Shown in pieces: positions 1 to 6,268 of a stretch of DNA of 8,823 bases. Source of the stretch: Lamprocystis purpurea (lineage in GTDB: Bacteria; Pseudomonadota; Gammaproteobacteria; Chromatiales; Chromatiaceae); contig DYRB01000100.1 of the NCBI GenBank assembly GCA_020718945.1, forward strand, positions 1 to 8,823, read 5' to 3'. The notes under the pieces were generated by a model. It was given only the letters and a program-made list of their open reading frames with translations, did not search any database and was not told where the DNA came from. The position numbers were made by a program, and so were the translations under genes. How positions within the stretch are numbered: the stretch's first letter is position 1; each line of letters starts with the position of its first letter.

Positions 1-353
1 CCGGGCTGCCCTTCGTCTCGGTGATGACCGACCCGACCATGGGCGGGGTCTCCGCCAGCCTGGCCATGCTGGGTGATGTCAACATCGCCGAGCCCGGGGC
101 CCTGATCGGCTTCGCTGGGCCCCGGGTGATCGAGCAGACGGTGCGCGAGGTGCTGCCCGAGGGCTTCCAGCATAGTGAGTTCCTCATGGAGCACGGGGCC
201 CTGGACATGATCCTGGACCGGCGTGTCCTGCGCGGGCGCATCGCCGACCTGCTGGCCATATTGCGCCACAGGCCTCGGCCCAGCCCGCCGGAGCCCCTGG
301 CCCTGGAGGGCCCGGCGGAGCCGGAGGTCGCCGCCCCCGAGGCCACGGGCTGA
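1..353 (+). CDS. accD: Acetyl-CoA carboxylase carboxyltransferase subunit beta, C-terminal part (left edge cut)
   Basis: AccD is the beta half of the carboxyltransferase of acetyl-CoA carboxylase. With AccA it moves the carboxyl group from biotin-BCCP to acetyl-CoA to give malonyl-CoA, the first committed step of fatty acid synthesis in the cytoplasm. The open frame enters from the left edge in phase 3 and ends at TGA 351-353, giving about 116 visible residues. They include the family signature TDPTMGGVSAS, then AMLGDVNIAEPGALIGFAGPR and the RVIEQTVRE...LPEGFQ segment, which closely follow the E. coli protein as I recall it. The N-terminal zinc finger is outside the window. The last 25 or so residues are a Pro/Glu/Ala-rich tail, normal for AccD. 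Internal ATGs near position 21 are not starts, because similarity continues upstream of them. folC follows 38 bp later, as in E. coli. Confidence 0.97.
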   Translation, partial: GLPFVSVMTDPTMGGVSASLAMLGDVNIAEPGALIGFAGPRVIEQTVREVLPEGFQHSEFLMEHGALDMILDRRVLRGRIADLLAILRHRPRPSPPEPLALEGPAEPEVAAPEATG

Positions 354-391
354 AGCCCGGCGGGCCCGGTCAGGCCCTCGGGCCCACTGCC

Positions 392-1672
392 ATGCGTTTC
401 GCCGACCTCGACGGGTGGCTCCGCTGGCAGGAGACCCTCAACCCGCTCAGCATAGAGCTAGGGCTGGAGCGGGTGCGCCAGGTCTGGGCCCGCCTGGGTC
501 CGGCCGGGCTGCCCTTTCCCGTCATCACCGTCGGCGGCACCAACGGCAAGGGGTCCTGCGTGGCCATGCTGGAGGCCATCTACAGCGCCGCCGGGCACAG
601 CACCGCTTGCTACACGAGCCCTCACCTGCTGGCCTACAACGAGCGCATCCGCTGCGACGGCGAGCCGGTGACCGACGCCGACCTGTGCGCCGCCTTCGAG
701 CGGGTGGACGAGGCCCGGGGTGATGTCCCCCTGACCTTCTTCGAGTTCGGCACATTGGCCGCCCTGGACCTGTTCCTCGCCTGGGGCCCGGAGGTGGCCA
801 TCCTGGAGGTCGGCTTGGGCGGGCGCCTGGATGCGGTCAATCTGATCGATGCGGACCTGGCCCTGGTCAGCACCATAGGTCGCGACCACATGGCCTGGCT
901 GGGGGAGACCCTGGGGGCCATCGCGGTGGAGAAGGCCGGGATCTTCCGCCCCGGGCGCCCGGCGGTGATTGGCAGCCGCACCCCCCCGGCGACCCTGCGC
1001 GGCCAGGCGCAGGCCCTGGGTGCGACGGTCTACCAACTCGGCCGGGAGTACGAGGCCCAACTCGCCGCCGACGGCTGGCACTGGCGCTTTGGGGAGGCTG
1101 CGCCGGTGGCCCTGCCGCTGCCGGCCCTGCGTGGGCCCTTTCAACTCGACAACGCCGCGGCGGTCCTGATGGCCGTGACCGCCCTGCGGGAGCGTCTGCC
1201 GGTGCCGGTCAATGCCCTGCGCCAGGGCCTGCACAGGGCCCGTCTGCCCGGGCGTTTTCAGGTCCAGCCCGGGGCGCCGACCCTGATCCTCGACGTGGCC
1301 CACAACGGCCAGGCGGCGGAAAGCCTGGCTGCCAACCTAAGCGCCTACCCCTGCCCGGGGAGCCGGCGGGCGGTGCTGGGGGTGCTGCGGGACAAGGCGG
1401 TGGCGGAGATCCTGGCGCCCCTGGTCCCCCTGTTCGCCTCTTGGGACCTGGGCCAGGCCCAGGACCCGCGGGCCTTGCCGGTGGCGGACCTGGAGGTGGC
1501 CGTGGCGGCGGCCCTGGCCGCCGGGTCGCAACCGGCGGGGGTCTTCGCCCACGACAGCATAGCCGCGGCCCTGGCCGGGGCCCGGGGCCGCTGCGGGGCG
1601 GGGGACTGCGTGGTGGTGTTTGGGTCCTTCACCACCGTCGAGGCGGCCCTGCGTGCCGCGGGGCTGGTCTAG
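392..1672 (+). CDS. folC: Bifunctional folylpolyglutamate synthase / dihydrofolate synthase
   Basis: FolC adds L-glutamate to dihydropteroate to make dihydrofolate and then extends the polyglutamate tail of reduced folates, using ATP; it is cytoplasmic. The 426-residue product has the family's usual length (about 420-430). Visible motifs are the Mur-ligase-type P-loop GGTNGKGS near residues 48-55, TSPHLLAYNERI near 75-86, the LEVGLGGRLDAVN block near 138-150, and the STIGRDHMAWLG...IAVEKAGIFRPG region near 160-188, whose EKAGI lysine matches the carbamylated lysine of the family. The C-terminal domain has the LILDVAHN motif near 297-304, followed by Gly where E. coli and many relatives have Pro. 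The ATG at 392 gives the normal N-terminus (LDGWLRWQE...IELGLERV), although no strong Shine-Dalgarno is seen. It lies 38 bp after accD and is probably co-transcribed with it. Confidence 0.96.
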   Translation: MRFADLDGWLRWQETLNPLSIELGLERVRQVWARLGPAGLPFPVITVGGTNGKGSCVAMLEAIYSAAGHSTACYTSPHLLAYNERIRCDGEPVTDADLCAAFERVDEARGDVPLTFFEFGTLAALDLFLAWGPEVAILEVGLGGRLDAVNLIDADLALVSTIGRDHMAWLGETLGAIAVEKAGIFRPGRPAVIGSRTPPATLRGQAQALGATVYQLGREYEAQLAADGWHWRFGEAAPVALPLPALRGPFQLDNAAAVLMAVTALRERLPVPVNALRQGLHRARLPGRFQVQPGAPTLILDVAHNGQAAESLAANLSAYPCPGSRRAVLGVLRDKAVAEILAPLVPLFASWDLGQAQDPRALPVADLEVAVAAALAAGSQPAGVFAHDSIAAALAGARGRCGAGDCVVVFGSFTTVEAALRAAGLV

Positions 1673-1681
1673 GGCCGACCC

Positions 1682-1690
1682 TGCTATAAT
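1682..1690 (+). promoter_or_regulatory. Putative extended -10 promoter upstream of dedD
   Basis: TGCTATAAT combines an exact sigma-70 -10 hexamer (TATAAT, 1685-1690) with an extended -10 TG one base before it. It sits 10 bases after the folC stop in very G+C-rich DNA, where this string is unlikely by chance. No good TTGACA-like -35 is present 16-18 bases upstream; the equivalent bases are GC-rich, and extended -10 promoters can work without one. If real, transcription would start near 1697 and give dedD-cvpA-purF its own promoter. This is a motif match only. Confidence 0.45.
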
Positions 1691-1703
1691 CCCGGCCCGC
1701 GGT

Positions 1704-1727
1704 CGAGGGCCCCTCGGGTGGCCCTCG
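1704..1727 (+). other. Hairpin in the dedD leader
   Basis: CGAGGGCC (1704-1711) pairs perfectly with GGCCCTCG (1720-1727) around an 8-base loop. It lies between the putative promoter at 1682-1690 and the dedD start codon at 1764, leaving the ribosome binding site (GAGG, 1753-1756) free. No T-tract follows, so it is not an intrinsic terminator. It could be a stabilising 5' leader structure, or simply a chance pairing in G+C-rich DNA. Confidence 0.3.
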
Positions 1728-1763
1728 CCAGCTCCCCTGGCCCGGCGTTCCCGAGGTTGAACC

Positions 1764-2522
1764 ATGTTGGATAGCGGCGCGAAGAGACGCCTGACCGGGG
1801 CTGTGGTCCTGGTGGTGCTGGCGGTGGTGTTCCTCCCCATGCTGCTGGAGGACGAGGCCCTGGACGATCCGGTCCCGGCGGCCGAGTTGCGCCTGCCGGA
1901 GCCGCCACCGGTGGCCCGCGGTCCCCAGGCGGAGATATTCCCCAGTATCGAAGACGCCGCGGCCCGCGCAGTGCCGCGGGCCCCAGACCCGGACCCAGCT
2001 CCGGCCCCGGCCCCGGCACCAAAGCCCGAGCCGGAGCCTGAGGAAGAACTGGAGCCCCTGACCAGCCAGGAGCCCGTCGCGGCCGAGGTCCCCAAGGTCG
2101 AGGCCCAGGCCAAGCCGGCCTCGGCGGCGATGACCAAGGCCAAGGCCGCGGAGGTCGCCAAGGCGGAGGCCGCCAAAGCCAAGGCGAAGGCGGACGCCAA
2201 GGCCGATGCAGGGGCCAAGCCGGACAAGGCCAAGCCCGCGGCACCCAAGCCCGTGGCCAAGGGGCTCGGCTCCTGGGTGGTGCAGGTCGCGGCCCTGGCC
2301 ACCCCGGAGGCGGCCCATGGTCTGGAGCAGGACCTGCGCACCCGCGGCTATCCGGCCTATGTGGAGCAGGTCGCCGGTCCCCGCGGGACCCTGTGGCGGG
2401 TGCGCGTGGGACCGGAGACCGAGCGCAGCAAGGCCAACGCCCTGGCATCGGATCTGCGCAAGCGGCCCTCCCTGCGTGGCGCCTTCGTGCAGAAGTACAG
2501 CGATGTCCAGCCGCCACCCTAA
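1764..2522 (+). CDS. dedD: DedD-like SPOR-domain inner-membrane protein
   Basis: This is a single-pass inner-membrane protein with a periplasmic peptidoglycan-binding SPOR domain. In E. coli, DedD at the same locus is recruited to the division septum and helps constriction. The 252-residue product starts with a short basic cytoplasmic end (AKRR) and one membrane helix at about residues 11-28. A long linker follows: Pro/Ala/Glu-rich at about 71-95, then Lys/Ala-rich at about 119-165. The SPOR domain covers about 169-246, with the typical GSWVVQVAAL opening and the RGYPAYVE...LWRVRVGP core. GAGG at 1753-1756 lies seven bases before the ATG. It is somewhat longer than E. coli DedD (220 residues) because of the linker. 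The symbol rests on synteny between folC and cvpA plus architecture, since the linker is not conserved. Confidence 0.88.
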   Translation: MLDSGAKRRLTGAVVLVVLAVVFLPMLLEDEALDDPVPAAELRLPEPPPVARGPQAEIFPSIEDAAARAVPRAPDPDPAPAPAPAPKPEPEPEEELEPLTSQEPVAAEVPKVEAQAKPASAAMTKAKAAEVAKAEAAKAKAKADAKADAGAKPDKAKPAAPKPVAKGLGSWVVQVAALATPEAAHGLEQDLRTRGYPAYVEQVAGPRGTLWRVRVGPETERSKANALASDLRKRPSLRGAFVQKYSDVQPPP

Positions 2523-2673
2523 GGAGACGCTGATTTATTGGCCATCCTGGCCAAAAATCAGCTCGCGATTCGCAGGGCGGCCTGCGAATCGCTCCATGTT
2601 CAACGCCTTGCAGGCGTTGAACATGGCGGGGCATCCTGCCCCGCGGGAAACGCTGAATTCTTCAGCGTTTCCC
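2523..2673. repeat. Compound palindromic element: five adjacent hairpins, MITE/BIME-like
   Basis: Five near-perfect hairpins with 3-4 base loops lie almost end to end between dedD and cvpA. (1) 2531-2560, arms TGATTTATTGGCCA / TGGCCAAAAATCA with one bulged base, loop TCC. (2) 2565-2592, 12 bp, arm GCGATTCGCAGG, loop GCGG. (3) 2594-2626, 15 bp, arm CCATGTTCAACGCCT, loop TGC. (4) 2626-2644, 8 bp, arm GCGGGGCA, loop TCC; its first base is shared with hairpin 3. (5) 2645-2673, 13 bp, arm GGGAAACGCTGAA, loop TTC. The outer ends are also imperfect inverted repeats of each other: GGAGACGCTGATTTATT at 2523-2539 matches the reverse complement of 2656-2672 at 13 of 17 positions. No ORF is encoded. This suggests a non-autonomous mobile or REP/BIME-type repeat. 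In dedD-cvpA mRNA it would form a chain of stable stems. Confidence 0.8.
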
Positions 2674-2733
2674 TAGCCTCGCAGACCCGGCCGCAACGGC
2701 GCCGACCGGGGAATTCCATTCCAAGGAGACGTC
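2674..2733. other. Short cvpA leader with ribosome binding site
   Basis: This is the remainder of the dedD-cvpA gap after the hairpin element. It holds a strong Shine-Dalgarno, AAGGAG at 2723-2728, five bases before the cvpA ATG, and a GGAATTCC palindrome at 2710-2717. The string AAGGAGACG at 2723-2731 also occurs at 2521-2529, overlapping the dedD stop. I see no promoter here. Confidence 0.6.
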
Positions 2734-3225
2734 ATGATCTGGGTCGATTACGTCATCATCGGCATCCTCGCCCTGTCCGCGGTCATCGGCCTGGCCCGCG
2801 GCCTGATCCGGGAGGTGCTGTCCCTGGTGATCTGGGTAGTGGCCCTGGGTGCGGCCTGGACCTTCCACAAGCCCCTGGCGGAGCAGCTTACCCCCTGGCT
2901 GACCACACCCTCGGTGCGGGTCGGGGTCGCCTTCGTCGGCCTGGTGTTCCTGGTCCTGATCCTGGGTGCCATCTTCGGCCAGTTGCTGACCACATTGATC
3001 GACAAGACCGGGCTCACCGGTACCGACCGCCTGCTCGGGGTGGTCTTCGGTGCCGCCCGGGGTGCCCTGCTGGTGGCGATCCTGGTCTACCTGGCGGCCC
3101 TGACACCCATGCCGGAGGACCCCTGGTGGAAGGAGTCCCAGCTCATCGGGCACTTCCAGACCCTGGCGGACCGCATCCTGGCCCTGATTCCACCGGAACT
3201 GGTGGCCAAGTTGAAGGGCCTGTGA
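2734..3225 (+). CDS. cvpA: CvpA family inner-membrane protein
   Basis: CvpA was first described in E. coli as needed for colicin V production, and its gene lies next to purF. The molecular function is not settled; roles in envelope stress and bile resistance have been proposed in enterics. The 163-residue product has the family length and four predicted membrane helices at about residues 4-22, 28-45, 62-84 and 100-122. Family features include the WVDYVIIGILALSAVIGLARG opening, the REVLSLVIWVVAL second helix, and the DRLLGVVFGAARGALLV segment before the last helix. The short C-terminal tail (about 125-163) is hydrophilic. The start is fixed by AAGGAG five bases upstream. It is probably in one transcript with dedD and purF, although a hairpin cluster separates it from dedD. 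Confidence 0.94.
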   Translation: MIWVDYVIIGILALSAVIGLARGLIREVLSLVIWVVALGAAWTFHKPLAEQLTPWLTTPSVRVGVAFVGLVFLVLILGAIFGQLLTTLIDKTGLTGTDRLLGVVFGAARGALLVAILVYLAALTPMPEDPWWKESQLIGHFQTLADRILALIPPELVAKLKGL

Positions 3226-3240
3226 CAGCCTGATGCAATC

Positions 3241-3270
3241 CATACGACCCATAGGTCCCATAAGACCTAT
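3241..3270. repeat. Short 9-bp tandem repeat in the cvpA-purF gap
   Basis: Three consecutive 9-base units, CATACGACC, CATAGGTCC and CATAAGACC (3241-3267), fit the consensus CATANGNCC and are followed by a degenerate end (TATTG). Within it, ATAGGT (3251-3256) and ACCTAT (3265-3270) can pair around an 8-base loop. The rest of the 83-bp gap holds only the purF ribosome binding site. The array is short, and its function is unknown. Confidence 0.6.
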
Positions 3271-3297
3271 TGCCCTCGCAGCGCGAAGGCGCAAACC

Positions 3298-3306
3298 GGA
3301 GGTGAT
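3298..3306 (+). promoter_or_regulatory. Near-ideal Shine-Dalgarno of purF
   Basis: GGAGGTGAT is fully complementary to the 3' end of bacterial 16S rRNA over nine bases, and it ends two bases before the purF ATG at 3309 (five bases from the AGGAGG-type core). It confirms the purF start and suggests strong translation. Most other genes here have weaker sites. Confidence 0.8.
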
Positions 3307-3308
3307 CC

Positions 3309-4826
3309 ATGTGCGGCATCGTCGGCATTGTGGGCAAGGGCCCCGTCAACCAGGCCCTGTACGACGCCTTGCTGATGCTCCAGCACCGCGGCCAGGACGC
3401 CGCCGGCATAGTCACCGGCCAGGGGGAGCGGCTGCACCTGCGCAAGGACACCGGCCTGGTGCGCGACGTCTTCCGCACCCGGCACATGATCCAACTCCAG
3501 GGGAATATCGGCATAGGGCATGTCCGCTACCCCACCGCCGGGGGCTCCACCTGTTCCGCGGAGGCCCAACCCTTCTACGTCAACTCCCCCTACGGCATAG
3601 TCCTGGCCCATAACGGCAACCTGACCAATGCCGAGCACCTCAAGCAGGAGATCTTTGTCGAGGACCTGCGGCACATCAACACGGACTCGGATTCGGAGAT
3701 CCTGCTCAACGTCTTTGCCCACGAGTTGCAGGTCCAGGGCAAGTTGCGCATCGACAATCACGACCTGTTCCAGGCCGTGGCCGGGGTACACCGGCGCTGC
3801 CGCGGCGGCTATGCGGCGGTGGCCATGATCCCGGGATTCGGCATCCTGGGCTTCCGCGACCCCAACGGCATTCGCCCCCTGATCTACGGGCGGCGGGATA
3901 GCGCCGAGGGGGTCGAATACATGATCGCCTCCGAGAGCGTGGCCCTGGACACCCTGGACTTCCAGGTGGTGGCCGACGTGGCCCCGGGGGAGGCGGTGTT
4001 CATCGACGTGGAGGGGCGCATCTCCACCCACCAGTGCGCCCCCCAGCCGGTGTTGTCCCCCTGCATATTCGAGTTCGTCTACTTCGCCCGGCCGGACTCC
4101 ATTATCGACAACATCTCGGTGCACAAGGCCCGCTCGCGCATGGGCAAGAAGCTCGCGGCCAAGATCCGCCGGGAGTGGTCCGCCCACGACATCGATGTGG
4201 TGATCCCGATCCCCGACACCAGCCGCACCGCGGCCTTGCAACTGGCCCAGGCCCTGGGCATCCCCTACAGCGAGGGGTTCATCAAGAACCGCTACATTGC
4301 CCGGACCTTCATCATGCCGGGGCAGAAGGTGCGCAAGAAGTCGGTGCGCCAGAAGCTCAACGCCATCGACCTGGAGTTCCGCAGGAAGAACGTCCTGCTG
4401 GTGGACGACAGCATAGTGCGCGGCACCACCTCCCAGGAGATCATCCAGATGGCCCGGGACGCCGGGGCCCACCGGGTCTATTTCGCCTCTGCCGCCCCGC
4501 CGGTGCGTTTCCCCAATGTCTATGGCATCGACATGCCCTCGGCCACGGAGCTGGTGGCCCATGGCCGCAGCGAGGCGGAGGTGGGGCGCCTGCTGGGGGC
4601 CGATGGCCTGATCTATCAGGATCTGGACGATCTCATCGAGGCGGTGCAGAAGAAGGGCAAGAGCTATGTGGACCGCTTCGACTGCTCGGTCTTCAATGGC
4701 CAGTACATCACCGGCGACGTGACCCCCGAGTACCTGCGCCGACTGGAGGACAGCCGCAGCGACGAGGCCCAGGCGGCCCGCTCCAACGGCAGCGACACGG
4801 CGCTGGACCTGTACAACAGTGCCTAG
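3309..4826 (+). CDS. purF: Amidophosphoribosyltransferase (glutamine PRPP amidotransferase)
   Basis: PurF makes 5-phosphoribosylamine from PRPP and glutamine, the first committed step of purine synthesis, in the cytoplasm. The 505 residues equal the E. coli length. The N-terminal glutamine amidotransferase domain (about 2-235) starts MCGIVGIVG, so removal of Met exposes the catalytic Cys2; no propeptide is present. Glutamine-site motifs are HVRYPTAG near 71-78, HNGNLTN near 101-107 and TDSDSE near 125-130. The phosphoribosyltransferase domain carries the PRPP loop VLLVDDSIVRGTT at about 362-374 and the IPDTSRTAA block near 301-309. There is no Cys-rich iron-sulfur motif of the Bacillus type, as expected for the proteobacterial form. 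The start is fixed by the catalytic Cys and the strong ribosome site. No purine-repressor operator was recognised upstream. Confidence 0.98.
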   Translation: MCGIVGIVGKGPVNQALYDALLMLQHRGQDAAGIVTGQGERLHLRKDTGLVRDVFRTRHMIQLQGNIGIGHVRYPTAGGSTCSAEAQPFYVNSPYGIVLAHNGNLTNAEHLKQEIFVEDLRHINTDSDSEILLNVFAHELQVQGKLRIDNHDLFQAVAGVHRRCRGGYAAVAMIPGFGILGFRDPNGIRPLIYGRRDSAEGVEYMIASESVALDTLDFQVVADVAPGEAVFIDVEGRISTHQCAPQPVLSPCIFEFVYFARPDSIIDNISVHKARSRMGKKLAAKIRREWSAHDIDVVIPIPDTSRTAALQLAQALGIPYSEGFIKNRYIARTFIMPGQKVRKKSVRQKLNAIDLEFRRKNVLLVDDSIVRGTTSQEIIQMARDAGAHRVYFASAAPPVRFPNVYGIDMPSATELVAHGRSEAEVGRLLGADGLIYQDLDDLIEAVQKKGKSYVDRFDCSVFNGQYITGDVTPEYLRRLEDSRSDEAQAARSNGSDTALDLYNSA

Positions 4827-4831
4827 GGGCG

Positions 4832-4930
4832 AAGGGCATGTCACGCCCTTTCAGGGCTGGGCCCTGTTCCCTCCTTGACCCAGGGCGTTGCCCTGGGCCG
4901 GTATGTACGACCCCGTTGGGGTCGCTCCCC
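4832..4930. repeat. Palindromic element after purF (three hairpins)
   Basis: Three hairpins with 3-base loops follow the purF stop. GCCCT/AGGGC lies at 4845-4857 with loop TTC; CCCAGGGC/GCCCTGGG at 4879-4897 with loop GTT; CGACCCC/GGGGTCG at 4908-4924 with loop GTT. An alternative outer pairing for the first is AAGGGC (4832-4837) with GCCCTT (4845-4850). No run of T follows any stem, so these do not look like intrinsic terminators, although they may protect the 3' end of purF mRNA. The layout resembles a dispersed REP-type repeat rather than a gene; exact limits are uncertain. Confidence 0.6.
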
Positions 4931-4960
4931 GGTGGAACTTGGCATAAGGTACCAGCCGCC

Positions 4961-5020
4961 GACCATTAGCCACTAGCCACTTGCCATTAACCACTAGCCA
5001 CTTGCCACTTGCCACTACAC
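4961..5020. repeat. 7-bp tandem repeat (TWGCCAC) running into the metZ start
   Basis: Seven heptamers in a row cover 4967-5015: TAGCCAC, TAGCCAC, TTGCCAT, TAACCAC, TAGCCAC, TTGCCAC and TTGCCAC. Partial units flank them (ACCAT before, TACAC after). The consensus is TWGCCAC with few substitutions. The array occupies the whole place where a ribosome binding site for metZ would be expected. One variant unit (TAA at 4988-4990) supplies a stop in the metZ frame. Confidence 0.85.
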
Positions 5021-5023
5021 AAG

Positions 5024-6202
5024 ATGCCAGATCCCAGACCCCCCGGCCTCGCCACCCTGGCCATCCGTACCGGCCACCACCGCACCGCCGAGCAGGAGCA
5101 CAGCGAGGCGATCTTCCCCACCTCGAGCTATGTCTTTGCCAGCGCGGCAGAGGCGGCGGCGCGCTTCGGTGGCGAACAGCCGGGCAACATCTACTCGCGC
5201 TTCACCAACCCCACGGTGGCGGCCTTCGAGGAACGCCTCGCCGCCCTGGAGGGGGGCGAGTCCTGCGTGGCCACGGCCTCCGGGATGTCGGCCATCCTGG
5301 CCATGTGTCTGGGGCTGCTCCAGGCCGGGGACCATATGGTCTCCTCCCGCAGCATCTTCGGCAGCACCACGGTCCTGTTCAACAAGTACCTGAGCCGCTG
5401 CGGCATCCAGACCAGCTATGTCCCGCTCGCCGACCTGGACGCCTGGGCCGCGGCCATCCGCCCCAATACCCGGCTGTTGTTCGTCGAGACCCCGTCCAAT
5501 CCCCTGACCGAGATGGGCGACATCCGCGCCCTGGCGGACCTGGCCCATGCCCAGGGCTGCCTGTTGGCGGTGGACAACTGCTTCTGCACCCCGGCCCTGC
5601 AACGCCCCCTGGCCCTGGGGGCGGACCTGGTGATCCACTCGGCCACCAAGTACCTGGACGGCCAGGGGCGCTGCCTGGGCGGGGCCGTGGTGGGGGACCG
5701 CAAGCGGGTGGGTGAGGAGGTCTTTGGCGTGCTGCGCACCGCGGGCCCGACCATGAGCCCCTTCAATGCCTGGGTCTTCCTCAAGGGCCTGGAGACCCTG
5801 GCCCTGCGCATGGAGGCCCACTCCCGGGCCGCCGCTGACCTGGCCGCCTGGCTGGAGGGTCGGCCCGGTGTGACCCGGGTGCACTACCCTGGGCTGCCGT
5901 CCCACCCCCAGCACCACCTGGTCGGGTCCCAGCAGCGTGGCGGCGGGGGCATAGTCGCCTTCGAGGTGGCGGGCGGGCGCGAGGCGGCCTGGCGGGTCAT
6001 AGACGCCACCCGCATGGTCTCCATCACCGCCAACCTGGGCGACACCAAGACCACCATTACCCACCCGGCGAGCACCACCCACGGCCGTCTGAGCGCGGAG
6101 GAACGTGCCGCGGCCGGGATCGGCGAGGGCCTGATCCGGGTCGCCGTTGGGCTGGAGGACCTCCCCGACATTCAGGACGACCTCGCCCGGGGCCTGGTTT
6201 GA
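5024..6202 (+). CDS. metZ: O-succinylhomoserine sulfhydrylase (PLP enzyme)
   Basis: MetZ makes homocysteine directly from O-succinylhomoserine and sulfide, bypassing cystathionine, in methionine synthesis; it is cytoplasmic and uses pyridoxal phosphate. The 392-residue product is a Cys/Met-metabolism PLP enzyme. It shows NIYSRFTNPT at about 55-64, SGMSAI at about 86-91, the cofactor Asp in AVDN at 182-185, and the PLP lysine K209 in HSATKY. The C-terminal TKTTITHPASTTHGRLS motif (341-357) is typical of the family. Position after purF matches Pseudomonas, which favours MetZ over the related MetB, MetC or MetY. I chose ATG 5024. A TTG at 5009 is in frame but lies inside the heptamer repeat. Neither start has a recognisable Shine-Dalgarno, which is odd. 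Confidence 0.9.
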   Translation: MPDPRPPGLATLAIRTGHHRTAEQEHSEAIFPTSSYVFASAAEAAARFGGEQPGNIYSRFTNPTVAAFEERLAALEGGESCVATASGMSAILAMCLGLLQAGDHMVSSRSIFGSTTVLFNKYLSRCGIQTSYVPLADLDAWAAAIRPNTRLLFVETPSNPLTEMGDIRALADLAHAQGCLLAVDNCFCTPALQRPLALGADLVIHSATKYLDGQGRCLGGAVVGDRKRVGEEVFGVLRTAGPTMSPFNAWVFLKGLETLALRMEAHSRAAADLAAWLEGRPGVTRVHYPGLPSHPQHHLVGSQQRGGGGIVAFEVAGGREAAWRVIDATRMVSITANLGDTKTTITHPASTTHGRLSAEERAAAGIGEGLIRVAVGLEDLPDIQDDLARGLV

Positions 6203-6268
6203 GGGCTTGGCCTGAGGGTCTGCCCCGGTCATAGCCCCTGTAGCCGCAGCACCAGAGAGGAATCTGCC

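Noticed and set aside
2523..2673. Hairpin cluster considered as integron attC sites or a tRNA cluster
   Set aside because: The hairpins lack the paired R and L core boxes with extrahelical bases of attC, and none has tRNA-like arms or a CCA end.
2538..3233. Plus-strand open frame through the hairpin element and cvpA in another frame
   Set aside because: It overlaps cvpA out of frame, lacks a ribosome site and yields Pro/Gly/Arg-rich sequence with no family features.
3267..4844. Long open frame on the minus strand opposite purF (about 525 codons)
   Set aside because: It is a mirror of the G+C-rich purF codons; the product is low-complexity Gly/Val/His-rich with no recognisable domain, whereas the plus-strand frame is unmistakably PurF.
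4879..4897. Hairpin after purF as an intrinsic terminator
   Set aside because: The stem is good, but it is followed by GCC-rich sequence with no run of T, so it lacks the key second part of such a terminator.
4961..5020. Heptamer array considered as a CRISPR array
   Set aside because: The units are 7 bp and directly abutting, with no spacers and no cas genes nearby.
6207..6225. Possible sigma-54 (-24/-12) site before ureA (TTGGCC...CTGCC)
   Set aside because: The GG and GC elements are separated by 11 bases instead of the required 10, and the rest of the consensus is weak.
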